The position numbers and the translations under genes were made by a program. The notes below the pieces were generated by a model. That model was given only the letters and a program-made list of their open reading frames with translations. It made no database searches and was not told the origin of the DNA. Shown here one piece after another: positions 7,348-14,917 of a stretch of DNA of 21,579 bases. Every line of letters starts with the position of its first letter. The stretch's first letter is position 1. Source of the DNA: Anaerolineales bacterium (GTDB lineage Bacteria > Chloroflexota > Anaerolineae > Anaerolineales > E44-bin32); assembly GCA_030608865.1 (NCBI GenBank), contig JAUWDI010000001.1:1-21579 (forward strand), read 5' to 3'.

Positions 7348-8451
7348 TTATTGGATCCGGAGCCTCTCCCCTTCTGTTTCGAAGAGATGCATGTTGTCCA
7401 TGTTTAGCACAATCTGAGCCTGATCCCCTGTTTTATACTTTGTGCGCGGATCAATGCGCCCGACAAAGTTATCCTCTCCAACGAGAAGGTAGGCGAAAAT
7501 CTCGTTCCCCATGCGTTCGGTCACATCCACCTTAACCTCAACGGGCGCGGTCTCAATACCGGGAGGTGTGAAGTCGGGATCGTGGACGTCATCGGGGCGG
7601 ATACCAAATAAAACGTCCTTCCCGGTGTGCGCCTGACACACTTCGGTTTTACTCGCGGGTACGGGCACCTTGAATGATCCTACATCAACTATTAATTCGC
7701 CGTTCGCCCGTTCGAGCTTGGCGTTAAAGAAATTCATTGCCGGTGACCCGATGAAACCGGCAACGAAGGCATTGTGCGGGAAGTCATAAAGATTCTGTGG
7801 CGATTCGATCTGCTGCAGGATGCCGTCCTTCATCACGGCGATCCGCGTCGCCATGGTCATGGCTTCAACCTGATCGTGCGTGACGTAAATGAAAGTCGTT
7901 TCAAGGCGTTTATGCAGGCGGGAAATCTCGGCTCTCATTTGAACGCGCAACTTCGCATCAAGATTCGAAAGCGGTTCATCGAAGAGGAAAACTGCCGGTT
8001 CTCGCACGATCGCGCGCCCGACAGCAACGCGCTGTCGCTGCCCACCGGAAAGCTGACGAGGTTTGCGGTCCAAGAGATGACCGATGTCGAGAATATCAGC
8101 GGCATTTTGAACTCGTCGCTTGATATCATCCTTGGGGGTTTTACGCAGCTTTAAACCGAAGGCCATGTTGTCGTAAACAGACATGTGTGGGTAGAGCGCA
8201 TAGGATTGGAAAACCATGGCAATATCGCGATCTTTCGGTGCAACGTCATTGACGATTCGATCGCCAATCAGGATTTCCCCTTCAGTGATCTCCTCCAACC
8301 CAGCTAGCAACCGAAGGGCCGTGGTTTTCCCGCAGCCAGACGGCCCAACGAGCACGAGGAATTCCTTATCCTCAACTAGAATATCCATAGTGTTAACAGC
8401 AATGACATCTCCGAAATGCTTACTTACTTTATCGTACGTAACACTGGCCAT
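7348..8451 (-). CDS. Sugar-type ABC transporter ATPase (MalK/UgpC/MsmX class)
   Basis: A 367-residue ATPase of the importer class that powers uptake of oligosaccharides or glycerol-3-phosphate, acting on the inner face of the membrane. Visible motifs are Walker A GPSGCGKT (36-43), the Q-loop at Q82, signature LSGGQ (134-138), Walker B VFLFDEP (154-160) and switch H192. The C-terminal third (about 235-367) is the OB/TOBE-like regulatory region of MalK proteins. ATG at 8451 was chosen because AAGGAGGA lies just upstream (complement of 8458-8465); the frame is open for another 15 codons upstream without a ribosome site. No permease or binding-protein genes are nearby. It may be a shared ATPase serving several sugar importers, as MsmX does in Bacillus (inference). 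It is transcribed divergently from yvcK. Confidence 0.93.
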   Translation of the reverse strand: MASVTYDKVSKHFGDVIAVNTMDILVEDKEFLVLVGPSGCGKTTALRLLAGLEEITEGEILIGDRIVNDVAPKDRDIAMVFQSYALYPHMSVYDNMAFGLKLRKTPKDDIKRRVQNAADILDIGHLLDRKPRQLSGGQRQRVAVGRAIVREPAVFLFDEPLSNLDAKLRVQMRAEISRLHKRLETTFIYVTHDQVEAMTMATRIAVMKDGILQQIESPQNLYDFPHNAFVAGFIGSPAMNFFNAKLERANGELIVDVGSFKVPVPASKTEVCQAHTGKDVLFGIRPDDVHDPDFTPPGIETAPVEVKVDVTERMGNEIFAYLLVGEDNFVGRIDPRTKYKTGDQAQIVLNMDNMHLFETEGERLRIQ

Positions 8452-8485
8452 GGGCCGTCCTCCTTTTGTAAGGTATCGTGGCGTT

Positions 8486-8513
8486 ATTATACTCAAAATA
8501 TTTCATTGGAAAA
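8486..8513 (-). promoter_or_regulatory. Likely promoter of the ABC ATPase gene
   Basis: On the minus strand there is a perfect -10 TATAAT (complement of 8486-8491). Sixteen bases upstream is a weak -35 TTTTCC (complement of 8508-8513), in an AT-rich stretch. The predicted transcript starts about 30 bases before the ATG at 8451. It lies back to back with the yvcK promoter. Confidence 0.5.
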
Positions 8514-8534
8514 CTTGCCAACTTCCCGTGTTCG

Positions 8535-8563
8535 TTGACGCTCCTACCTCCCTCTGGTATAGT
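8535..8563 (+). promoter_or_regulatory. Sigma-70-type promoter of yvcK
   Basis: -35 TTGACG (8535-8540), a 17-base spacer and -10 TATAGT (8558-8563) form a near-consensus housekeeping promoter. The expected transcription start, 6-8 bases after the -10, falls at 8569-8571, on the GTG start codon of yvcK. No ribosome site precedes that codon, so the message is probably leaderless. Confidence 0.72.
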
Positions 8564-8570
8564 CGAAGTC

Positions 8571-9935
8571 GTGCAATCAAAGACGAACGAAACGAGTTCA
8601 AACGGTAATTCCAGGCATGGGTGGCGGCTTCTCGCTCGCTGGCTGGAGCCAGGATTAGGCGTTAAACGTTGGCTGCCATTGATGGTTTTAGGCACTGCTC
8701 TAATAGGGCTGGGACTCGCCGTTATCCTTCTAGATTTATATTGGGCAAACCCGAATTCCCCTTTGCTTTCGGCAGTAAGCCTTCGTGTGGTCCCCCACAA
8801 TATTCGGGCGATTCTCCTTGGAGGCGTCGGCACGGGGATATTAGTTTACGCAGTTTTCCGTTTGAACCGAGCGCTGCTCGCGCCCTATGTCCGGCCAGGC
8901 AAACCCATCGTTGAGGTGGTGGCAAACCATCGCCGCCTGGGGAGGGGACCGAAGATCGTCGCCATCGGCGGTGGCACAGGACTCTCAACGCTTCTACGTG
9001 GCTTGAAAGTGCACACCGCGAATCTCACCGCAATTGTGTCTGTTGCCGATGATGGAGGTTCGTCCGGTCGTCTCCGCAGGTCGTTAAATCTCCCCCCGCC
9101 GGGCGATATACGAGCCTGCTTGGCAGCTTTGTCAGCAGATGAGGGTTTGCTTACACACCTCTTTCAGTATCGATTCCGCGAGGGGGAGGAACTCGATGGG
9201 CACTCCTTCGGAAATTTATTTATCGCTGCGCTTTCCGGGGTTACTGGGAGCTTCCAGGAAGGGGTCTTAGATGCTGGCCGGGTTCTGGGAATTCGCGGCC
9301 AGGTTCTTCCTTCAACAGCGCAGGATATTGTCCTGGTTGCCGACAAAGAGATGGCACCAACGGGAAAAGCTGTACGTGTTGAAGGGGAGAGCCGCATCAC
9401 CGAGGGGACAGGTCGCATCCGTAGAGTTCAGATTGAGCCGAGCGACCCCCTTGCATACCCGCTCGCGCTGCAAGCGATTCTAAGTGCGGATATGATCGTG
9501 ATTGGACCGGGGAGCCTTTTCACAAGTGTGCTTCCCAACTTGCTCATACCGGAGATTAAAAGTGCAATTCAGGCTAGCAAGGCTTTCAAGGTCTTCGTCT
9601 GTAATGTAGCCACACAATTGGGGGAGACGGACCATCTGGATTGCTGTGACCACCTCGCGGCGATCGAAGCGCATATTGGATCGACTCTCATTGATCTTGT
9701 GATCGTGAATAACAATCTGGACATCCATCTTCCAGACGGAATCGAAGCGGTTGATCCAACACTGGATGGATCCTGTCCTGTGCCGCAATATGCAGCTGAT
9801 CTGATCGATCCATCTAATCCCACACGTCATGATGAACGTGTATTGGCGGAAATACTGATTGCCTTACTGGAAGAGAGAACCGGACCGTTAGAGCTCTTGC
9901 CAGTCGATGGGAATGGCGTTAACGGTTATTTGTAA
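8571..9935 (+). CDS. yvcK: YvcK/CofD-like gluconeogenesis factor with membrane anchor
   Basis: A 454-residue YvcK-family protein. Residues 35-57 and 78-97 are two membrane helices not found in Bacillus YvcK. The CofD-like Rossmann domain follows, with GGGTGLS (133-139), [12 protein letters not shown] (158-169) and, further on, GHSFGNLF and [11 protein letters not shown]. In Gram-positives YvcK binds UDP-sugars and is needed for growth on gluconeogenic carbon and for correct wall synthesis; here it should sit on the inner membrane face. GTG 8571 was chosen as the start because a strong promoter ends just before it and the longer frame (from 8478) would begin upstream of that promoter. It lies 29 bases before gapA on the same strand and probably shares its transcript. 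Confidence 0.9.
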   Translation: MQSKTNETSSNGNSRHGWRLLARWLEPGLGVKRWLPLMVLGTALIGLGLAVILLDLYWANPNSPLLSAVSLRVVPHNIRAILLGGVGTGILVYAVFRLNRALLAPYVRPGKPIVEVVANHRRLGRGPKIVAIGGGTGLSTLLRGLKVHTANLTAIVSVADDGGSSGRLRRSLNLPPPGDIRACLAALSADEGLLTHLFQYRFREGEELDGHSFGNLFIAALSGVTGSFQEGVLDAGRVLGIRGQVLPSTAQDIVLVADKEMAPTGKAVRVEGESRITEGTGRIRRVQIEPSDPLAYPLALQAILSADMIVIGPGSLFTSVLPNLLIPEIKSAIQASKAFKVFVCNVATQLGETDHLDCCDHLAAIEAHIGSTLIDLVIVNNNLDIHLPDGIEAVDPTLDGSCPVPQYAADLIDPSNPTRHDERVLAEILIALLEERTGPLELLPVDGNGVNGYL

Positions 9936-9964
9936 AAAAATTTTACCTAAAGAGGAGTAATAAC

Positions 9965-10975
9965 ATGGCAACTCGGATTGGAATTAATGGGTTTGGCCGC
10001 ATTGGCCGCCAAGTTGTAAAAATCATGAAGGATAAATACGGCGAAGAATTTGACATCGTCGCTTTTAACGACCTCGGCGATCTGCCGACGATGGCGCACC
10101 TTTTTATGTACGACACGAACTACGGGAAGTATGATGGCACTGTTGAAGTTAAAGACGACGGGCTCGTTATCAACGGTGACTTCATCAAAGCACTCTCCAT
10201 CCCAGACCCCTCACAGCTTCCATGGAAAGACCTCGAGGTAGATATTGTGGTTGAGGGCACGGGGTTCTTCCGAAGTCGCCCCGATGCTAGCAAGCACCTC
10301 AATGCGGGTGCGAAGAAGGTGATTATCACCGCGCCAGCGAAAGATCCTGATTTGACCGTTGTCCTGGGTGTGAATGACCAATCCTACGAACCAGAGAAAC
10401 ACAACATCATTTCGAATGCCTCCTGCACGACCAACTGCCTTGCCCCGGCAGCGAAAGTCGCTCAGGATAACTTTGGGATCGTACGCGGAATCATGACCAC
10501 AATACATGCGTATACGAATGATCAGCGTATTCTCGACCTGCCGCACAAGGACCTGCGACGGGCACGAGCTGCGGCTCTGAATATCATCCCTACGACGACT
10601 GGAGCTGCCAAGGCTGTTTCGCTTGTAATCCCTGAACTCGAGGGGAAGTTCGACGGCTTTGCGATGCGAGTTCCTACACCGACGGTCTCGGTTGTGGATC
10701 TCACACTTACCCTCGAAAAAGAAACCACGACTGAGGCTTTCCAGAATGCTTTCAGGAAAGCAGCCGAAGGTTCAATGAAGGGCATCCTGGGTTTCTCAGA
10801 GATCCCCCTCGTTAGCATGGATTACAAGATGGACCCACGCTCGAGCATCGTGGACGCGCAATTCACCTTCGTAATGGATGGCGTCATGGCGAAAGTCCTT
10901 GCATGGTATGACAACGAATGGGGTTATTCCGTCCGAACGGCGGATTTGGCGGCACTAATAGCGAAATCACTATAA
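9965..10975 (+). CDS. gapA: Glyceraldehyde-3-phosphate dehydrogenase, type I
   Basis: A 336-residue phosphorylating GAPDH, converting glyceraldehyde-3-phosphate, NAD and phosphate to 1,3-bisphosphoglycerate in the cytosol. The NAD-binding N-terminus reads [13 protein letters not shown] (5-17). The catalytic segment is [12 protein letters not shown] (150-161) with Cys154 as nucleophile, and His181 follows in [10 protein letters not shown]. The C-terminal WYDNEWGYS is intact. Length is normal. The ATG follows GAGGAG at 9951-9956. It lies between yvcK and pgk. A hairpin after its stop probably makes it more abundant than pgk, a common arrangement in gap-pgk operons. Confidence 0.97.
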   Translation: MATRIGINGFGRIGRQVVKIMKDKYGEEFDIVAFNDLGDLPTMAHLFMYDTNYGKYDGTVEVKDDGLVINGDFIKALSIPDPSQLPWKDLEVDIVVEGTGFFRSRPDASKHLNAGAKKVIITAPAKDPDLTVVLGVNDQSYEPEKHNIISNASCTTNCLAPAAKVAQDNFGIVRGIMTTIHAYTNDQRILDLPHKDLRRARAAALNIIPTTTGAAKAVSLVIPELEGKFDGFAMRVPTPTVSVVDLTLTLEKETTTEAFQNAFRKAAEGSMKGILGFSEIPLVSMDYKMDPRSSIVDAQFTFVMDGVMAKVLAWYDNEWGYSVRTADLAALIAKSL

Positions 10976-10992
10976 TCCGTGATTTACTGAGG

Positions 10993-11024
10993 GCTGCGCT
11001 TCCGTCTGGGGGCGCAGTTATTTT
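10993..11024 (+). terminator. Hairpin with T-rich tail between gapA and pgk
   Basis: CTGCGC (10994-10999) pairs with GCGCAG (11012-11017) around a 12-base loop, followed by TTATTTT. It resembles a weak intrinsic terminator. It probably lets some transcripts through to pgk, since no promoter was seen in the remaining ten bases before the pgk ATG. Confidence 0.6.
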
Positions 11025-11034
11025 GTGATTAACG

Positions 11035-12216
11035 ATGTTCAATAAAAAAACCATTCGAGATCTGGAGTTCGCGGATCAAAAAGTACTGGTCCGGGTTGAT
11101 TTCAACGTCCCGCTGCAAGATGACGGGATCGCTGACGATACACGTATACGCGCCGCTTTGCCAACCATCCAATATCTTATCAACCAGGGCGCGAGGATCA
11201 TTCTCTGCTCCCACCTTGGTCGACCGAAGGGGCAGGTCGTTGAATCCCTATCCCTGCGTCCAGTAGCTGCCCACCTATCGAACCTCCTCGGCAAGCCAGT
11301 CGCCTTCTCTCCGGACTGTGTGGGAGAGGCGGCGAAAACCGCGGCTTCGCAGCTCAAGAATGGCGAGGTGCTTCTCCTTGAAAACACGCGATTTCACCCG
11401 CAGGAGAAGGCGAACGATGATGGGTTCGCGATCGAACTGGCTTCATTAGCTGACCTTTACGTGAATGATGCCTTCGGTTCAGCGCACCGCGCTCACGCCT
11501 CAACTGTGGGCGTGGCCCATAAGCTGCCCGCAGTAGCCGGGTTCCTGATGCAAAAGGAGCTGCAATATCTCGGTGAAGCTCTGGCAGAACCCGAGCACCC
11601 GTTTGTTGCCATCCTGGGCGGAGCGAAGATCTCGGATAAGATCGGCGTGGTTGACCGCCTTCTTCAAATGGCGGACCGCATGCTGATCGGAGGCGGGATG
11701 GCGAATACATTTCTCGCTGCACAAGGTTTCGACATGGCCGAATCCTTGGTGGAGGAAGATGCGGTTACGACCGCTGCAGAGATATTAAAACGGGCGGGTG
11801 ATTGTCTGCTCCTGCCTGTAGATCTGGTTGTAGCAGATGAATTCGACGAGAAAGCAGAGCATAAAACCGTTGCTATCGGGTCTATTCCCGAGGGGTGGCG
11901 GGCGATGGATATTGGCCCTGAGACTGTTCGCGTCTTCTGTGCTGAGCTCGAGGATGCACGATTGGTCGTCTGGAACGGTCCAATGGGGGTGTTTGAATTC
12001 GAACCGTTTGCCGTGGGGACACAGGCATTGGCGGCCGCTGTCGCTGAATGTGCGGGTACAACGATTGTCGGCGGGGGCGATTCTGCTGCGGCAATCCGCC
12101 AGGCTGGATTGACAGACAGGATAAGTCATGTATCGACGGGTGGCGGGGCTTCGCTCGAGTTCTTGGAGGGGAAGACTTTACCCGGTGTGGACGCCTTGCT
12201 TGATAAGGAAGTCTAA
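11035..12216 (+). CDS. pgk: Phosphoglycerate kinase
   Basis: A 393-residue PGK, passing phosphate from 1,3-bisphosphoglycerate to ADP. Substrate-binding motifs are VRVDFNVP (19-26) and SHLGRPKG (59-66). Nucleotide-site motifs are the [10 protein letters not shown] block and the GGGDSAAA...[14 protein letters not shown]-terminal block. Length is typical. The ATG at 11035 is the only in-frame start after an upstream stop, and no clear ribosome site precedes it, which is odd for a highly expressed gene. Translation may depend on the preceding hairpin or on gapA coupling. A very strong terminator lies 24 bases after the stop, ending the yvcK-gapA-pgk unit. Confidence 0.97.
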   Translation: MFNKKTIRDLEFADQKVLVRVDFNVPLQDDGIADDTRIRAALPTIQYLINQGARIILCSHLGRPKGQVVESLSLRPVAAHLSNLLGKPVAFSPDCVGEAAKTAASQLKNGEVLLLENTRFHPQEKANDDGFAIELASLADLYVNDAFGSAHRAHASTVGVAHKLPAVAGFLMQKELQYLGEALAEPEHPFVAILGGAKISDKIGVVDRLLQMADRMLIGGGMANTFLAAQGFDMAESLVEEDAVTTAAEILKRAGDCLLLPVDLVVADEFDEKAEHKTVAIGSIPEGWRAMDIGPETVRVFCAELEDARLVVWNGPMGVFEFEPFAVGTQALAAAVAECAGTTIVGGGDSAAAIRQAGLTDRISHVSTGGGASLEFLEGKTLPGVDALLDKEV

Positions 12217-12240
12217 AGCCGGAATTTGCGTGTGATTGTA

Positions 12241-12280
12241 CAGCCACCTGGGCGTCGAGTAGCCCAGGTGGCTGATTTTT
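12241..12280 (+). terminator. Strong intrinsic terminator of the yvcK-gapA-pgk unit
   Basis: CAGCCACCTGGGC (12241-12253) pairs perfectly over 13 bases with GCCCAGGTGGCTG (12262-12274) around an 8-base loop. ATTTTT follows. This is a textbook rho-independent terminator, 24 bases after the pgk stop. Confidence 0.93.
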
Positions 12281-12359
12281 CATCTGAGAAATACTGGGTT
12301 CTGGTCTCAAGTACCCAATGGGGGCACTTCACAGTTTACTTACATTTCACATGAATTTA

Positions 12360-12388
12360 TTGTCCGCTTACTTGCGCTCGTCTATAAT
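12360..12388 (+). promoter_or_regulatory. Sigma-70-type promoter of the Ser/Thr kinase gene
   Basis: -35 TTGTCC (12360-12365), a 17-base spacer and a perfect -10 TATAAT (12383-12388). The transcript should start near 12395, giving a short leader with TAAGGAGG at 12403-12410 ahead of the ATG at 12415. The kinase is thus expressed separately from pgk. Confidence 0.82.
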
Positions 12389-12414
12389 GATTCAATGTTT
12401 GGTAAGGAGGCCGG

Positions 12415-14079
12415 ATGAGTTTCACCATCGGTGAGAATGTTGGGCCGTATCGAATCATCGAACAGTTAGGGCAGGGAGGGATGGCCACGGTATTTAAGGC
12501 CTACCATGCTGCTTTGGACCGCTACGTTGCGATTAAAGTCCTTCACCCCGCGTTTAAAGAAGAACCTAATTTTCTTTCACGATTTCAGCGTGAAGCGCGG
12601 GTAGTTGCGCGCTTAGAACACCCGAATATTGTCCCAATCTACGATTATGCGGAACATAAGGGTCAGCCGTATCTCGTTATGAAATTCATCGAGGGCCAGA
12701 CTCTCAAGGCGCACATGAATGAGAAACCTCTAACGAAGGAGGAAGCAGTTCAAATTGTCGATGATGTGGGCGGTGCCCTGGCCTATGCTCATAAACAAGG
12801 CGTACTGCACCGAGATGTTAAACCCTCAAACGTCCTATTAAGCCCCGATGGCTCGATTTATCTCGCTGATTTTGGCCTGGCGAGGATGGCGCAGGCCGGG
12901 GCGTCGACACTTTCGAAAGATGTCATGCTGGGCACTCCACAGTACATCTCTCCAGAACAGGGGCAAGGGGTGCGCGATCTGGACCAAGGAACTGACATCT
13001 ATTCCTTCGGTGTACTTCTCTATGAAATGGTCGTCGGCCGGGTTCCTTTCAATGCTGACACACCCTTCTCTATCATCCATGACCATATTTACACGCCCTT
13101 ACCGCTTCCTTCCGCGGTGAACCCGAATGTACCAGAAGTGGTGGAGAGAGTGCTCCTCAAATCGCTGGCGAAGGATCGAAAGGATCGCTTTGAGACGGTG
13201 GAGCAGCAGGTTATCGCTTTCCGCACAGCGGTCCTGGATGGTGAGGGGGCATTTCTTGAAACGATCGCTTTACAACCGGTTGCTGAGGATGGATCAGAGA
13301 GAGAGACCAGCACGCCCATCATCCCCGTTGACATAATCGATGGAGATGAGGATGCAGTGGACCCAGAAACACCCCCACGCAAGCGATGGCCATGGGTCGT
13401 GGCTGGACTGCTTATCAGCGTTGGGTGTTTGATAGCATTCTTGGGCACTCTTAGTGGTGAGAATGAGGCACCGGAACTGGATCGCCCAACTCCGCCTGTC
13501 GAAATGATTGAGGAAGACCTCCCGGGTGAAACAGAGCTATTGAGTCCAGAGGCTCTATTCCGTCATGCAGAGTCGCTTGTAGAGAACGGGCGAGAAATTC
13601 TCGCCGCCCAGGAATTTCTCAAGGCGGGCAATCTCTTCATGGAAGAAGAGGATTACCTTCGAGCTGTAGACAGCTACCTGCGGGCGGTTGAGGTTCATGC
13701 TCCTACCGTGGAGCGCAGCAGGCTTGTTGAAGGACAATTCACACAAGCCATCTTCCTTGGCTCTGCCGATGAACATGTTTGGCCATTGATAGAAAAGATC
13801 GAACAGTTTAATGCAGATTGGCCAGTGGTTGCGATCGCCCGAGCGCGCCAGAGTCTATTCGTAGGTGCGTTTGATGAAGCTCGGGAAATAATAGATGCAG
13901 TTTTGGAAGAGGAGCCTGGAAATCCGCTAGCGCTGGCTGTACTTGCTGAATACCACATCATGCTCGACGAATTTGGTGCTGCGGACCGCATCATAGCAAA
14001 AGTATTCGAGCGGTCGGATGAGCTACCACAGTGGCTTGCTGAACATTTTCATGGGCTAGCGACAATGCTTCCCGAATAG
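12415..14079 (+). CDS. Membrane Ser/Thr protein kinase with extracytoplasmic TPR-like region
   Basis: A 554-residue Hanks-type kinase. The cytoplasmic kinase domain (about 11-275) has the glycine loop LGQGGMATVF (18-27), VAIK with Lys41, catalytic HRDVKPSN (132-139), DFG (152-154) and GTPQYISPEQ (173-182), so all catalytic residues are present. An acidic linker leads to one membrane helix (about 326-347). The outer part (370-554) is alpha-helical with TPR-like pairs (such as EFLKAGNLFMEEEDYLRAV), not the PASTA repeats of PknB/PrkC. Substrates cannot be read from sequence, but related kinases phosphorylate YvcK homologues, and yvcK lies 4 kb upstream on the same strand. It has its own promoter and a strong ribosome site. 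A hairpin with a T-rich tail follows. Confidence 0.93.
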   Translation: MSFTIGENVGPYRIIEQLGQGGMATVFKAYHAALDRYVAIKVLHPAFKEEPNFLSRFQREARVVARLEHPNIVPIYDYAEHKGQPYLVMKFIEGQTLKAHMNEKPLTKEEAVQIVDDVGGALAYAHKQGVLHRDVKPSNVLLSPDGSIYLADFGLARMAQAGASTLSKDVMLGTPQYISPEQGQGVRDLDQGTDIYSFGVLLYEMVVGRVPFNADTPFSIIHDHIYTPLPLPSAVNPNVPEVVERVLLKSLAKDRKDRFETVEQQVIAFRTAVLDGEGAFLETIALQPVAEDGSERETSTPIIPVDIIDGDEDAVDPETPPRKRWPWVVAGLLISVGCLIAFLGTLSGENEAPELDRPTPPVEMIEEDLPGETELLSPEALFRHAESLVENGREILAAQEFLKAGNLFMEEEDYLRAVDSYLRAVEVHAPTVERSRLVEGQFTQAIFLGSADEHVWPLIEKIEQFNADWPVVAIARARQSLFVGAFDEAREIIDAVLEEEPGNPLALAVLAEYHIMLDEFGAADRIIAKVFERSDELPQWLAEHFHGLATMLPE

Positions 14080-14099
14080 CCTCTGGAGGAATAAAATTC

Positions 14100-14124
14100 A
14101 CTCACCCGTTGATTGAGGGTGAGT
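14100..14124 (-). terminator. Possible terminator of the upp transcript
   Basis: ACTCACCC (14100-14107) pairs exactly with GGGTGAGT (14117-14124) around a 9-base loop. Read on the minus strand the stem is followed by GAATTTTAT, a short T-run. It lies about 140 bases past the upp stop, beyond the kinase-gene hairpin. Confidence 0.45.
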
Positions 14125-14140
14125 GTAGGAAATAATTAGC

Positions 14141-14180
14141 CATCGACGAGCCTTTCAAACTCGTCGATGATTTGTTTCTG
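14141..14180 (+). terminator. Terminator of the Ser/Thr kinase gene
   Basis: CATCGACGAG (14141-14150) pairs perfectly with CTCGTCGATG (14160-14169) around a 9-base loop, followed by ATTTGTTTCTG. It lies 61 bases after the kinase stop, between convergent genes. Confidence 0.7.
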
Positions 14181-14263
14181 AAACTGCCACCTATTTGCGG
14201 GTCGGATGTGCCCCTTTTAACCCTTCAACAAAGGGCATGCAAGACCTTTGTGCTCCAGAGCAC

Positions 14264-14890
14264 TCAAGCGGTGCCGAATTGCCGATCACCCGCGTCCCCT
14301 AAACCAGGGAGGATATATCCATGCTCATTCAACTCGCGATCGATGGCTGCGAGATGAATGTGGACATCGGGATGTTTATTGTGGAGCGATGATATACCCT
14401 CGGGCGAAGCGATCACGCCGATGAACTTGATCTTCTCTACGCCCCATTCTTTCAGGATGTCAACAGTCGCAATAGCAGACCCACCGGTTGCGAGCATGGG
14501 ATCGAGAATTAGACATACTGAAACCGTCGGTTCGATCGGGAGCTTGTTGTAATACTCTACAGGTTTGAGTGTCTCCTCGTCTCGGAACAAACCGATATGC
14601 CATACCTCGGCTGAGGGCATAAGTTCCCAGACTCCCTCAGTCATACCTAACCCTGCCCTTAGGATCGGGACCAGGCCGATTTTATGCTGCAGAGATCTCC
14701 CTTCGATACTCTCGAGAGGGGTCTCGATTTGCATTGGTGTTGTGAGCAAGTCGCTGGTTGCTTCATAAGTGAGAAGAGCACCGATCTCTCGGACCAGTTC
14801 GCGGAATTTCTTCGGCTCTGTCCTTCGATCACGCAGTTTGGTTAACTTATGCAGGACGAGAGGGTGCTTTGATGGGAACACATTTTTCAT
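14264..14890 (-). CDS. upp: Uracil phosphoribosyltransferase
   Basis: A 208-residue cytosolic salvage enzyme that makes UMP from uracil and PRPP. The PRPP loop reads [13 protein letters not shown] (127-139). The uracil-binding C-terminal segment is [16 protein letters not shown] (192-207). The early [10 protein letters not shown] (74-83) is also typical. Length matches the family (about 208). The ATG at 14890 has GAGGT about 8 bases upstream. It starts only 27 bases after the phosphatase stop and is probably the last gene of the long minus-strand operon that begins with the hexose-phosphate mutase. Confidence 0.97.
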   Translation of the reverse strand: MKNVFPSKHPLVLHKLTKLRDRRTEPKKFRELVREIGALLTYEATSDLLTTPMQIETPLESIEGRSLQHKIGLVPILRAGLGMTEGVWELMPSAEVWHIGLFRDEETLKPVEYYNKLPIEPTVSVCLILDPMLATGGSAIATVDILKEWGVEKIKFIGVIASPEGISSLHNKHPDVHIHLAAIDRELNEHGYILPGLGDAGDRQFGTA

Positions 14891-14917
14891 TTGACTACCT
14901 CGAATCTTTCAAAGTAT

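Noticed and set aside
7774..8154. 126-codon plus-strand frame inside the ABC ATPase gene
   Set aside because: It is antisense to Walker B and signature motifs, with no plausible ribosome site.
8478..8570. Upstream extension of yvcK to GTG 8478
   Set aside because: The extension would start upstream of a near-consensus promoter that ends just before GTG 8571, and it adds no conserved sequence.
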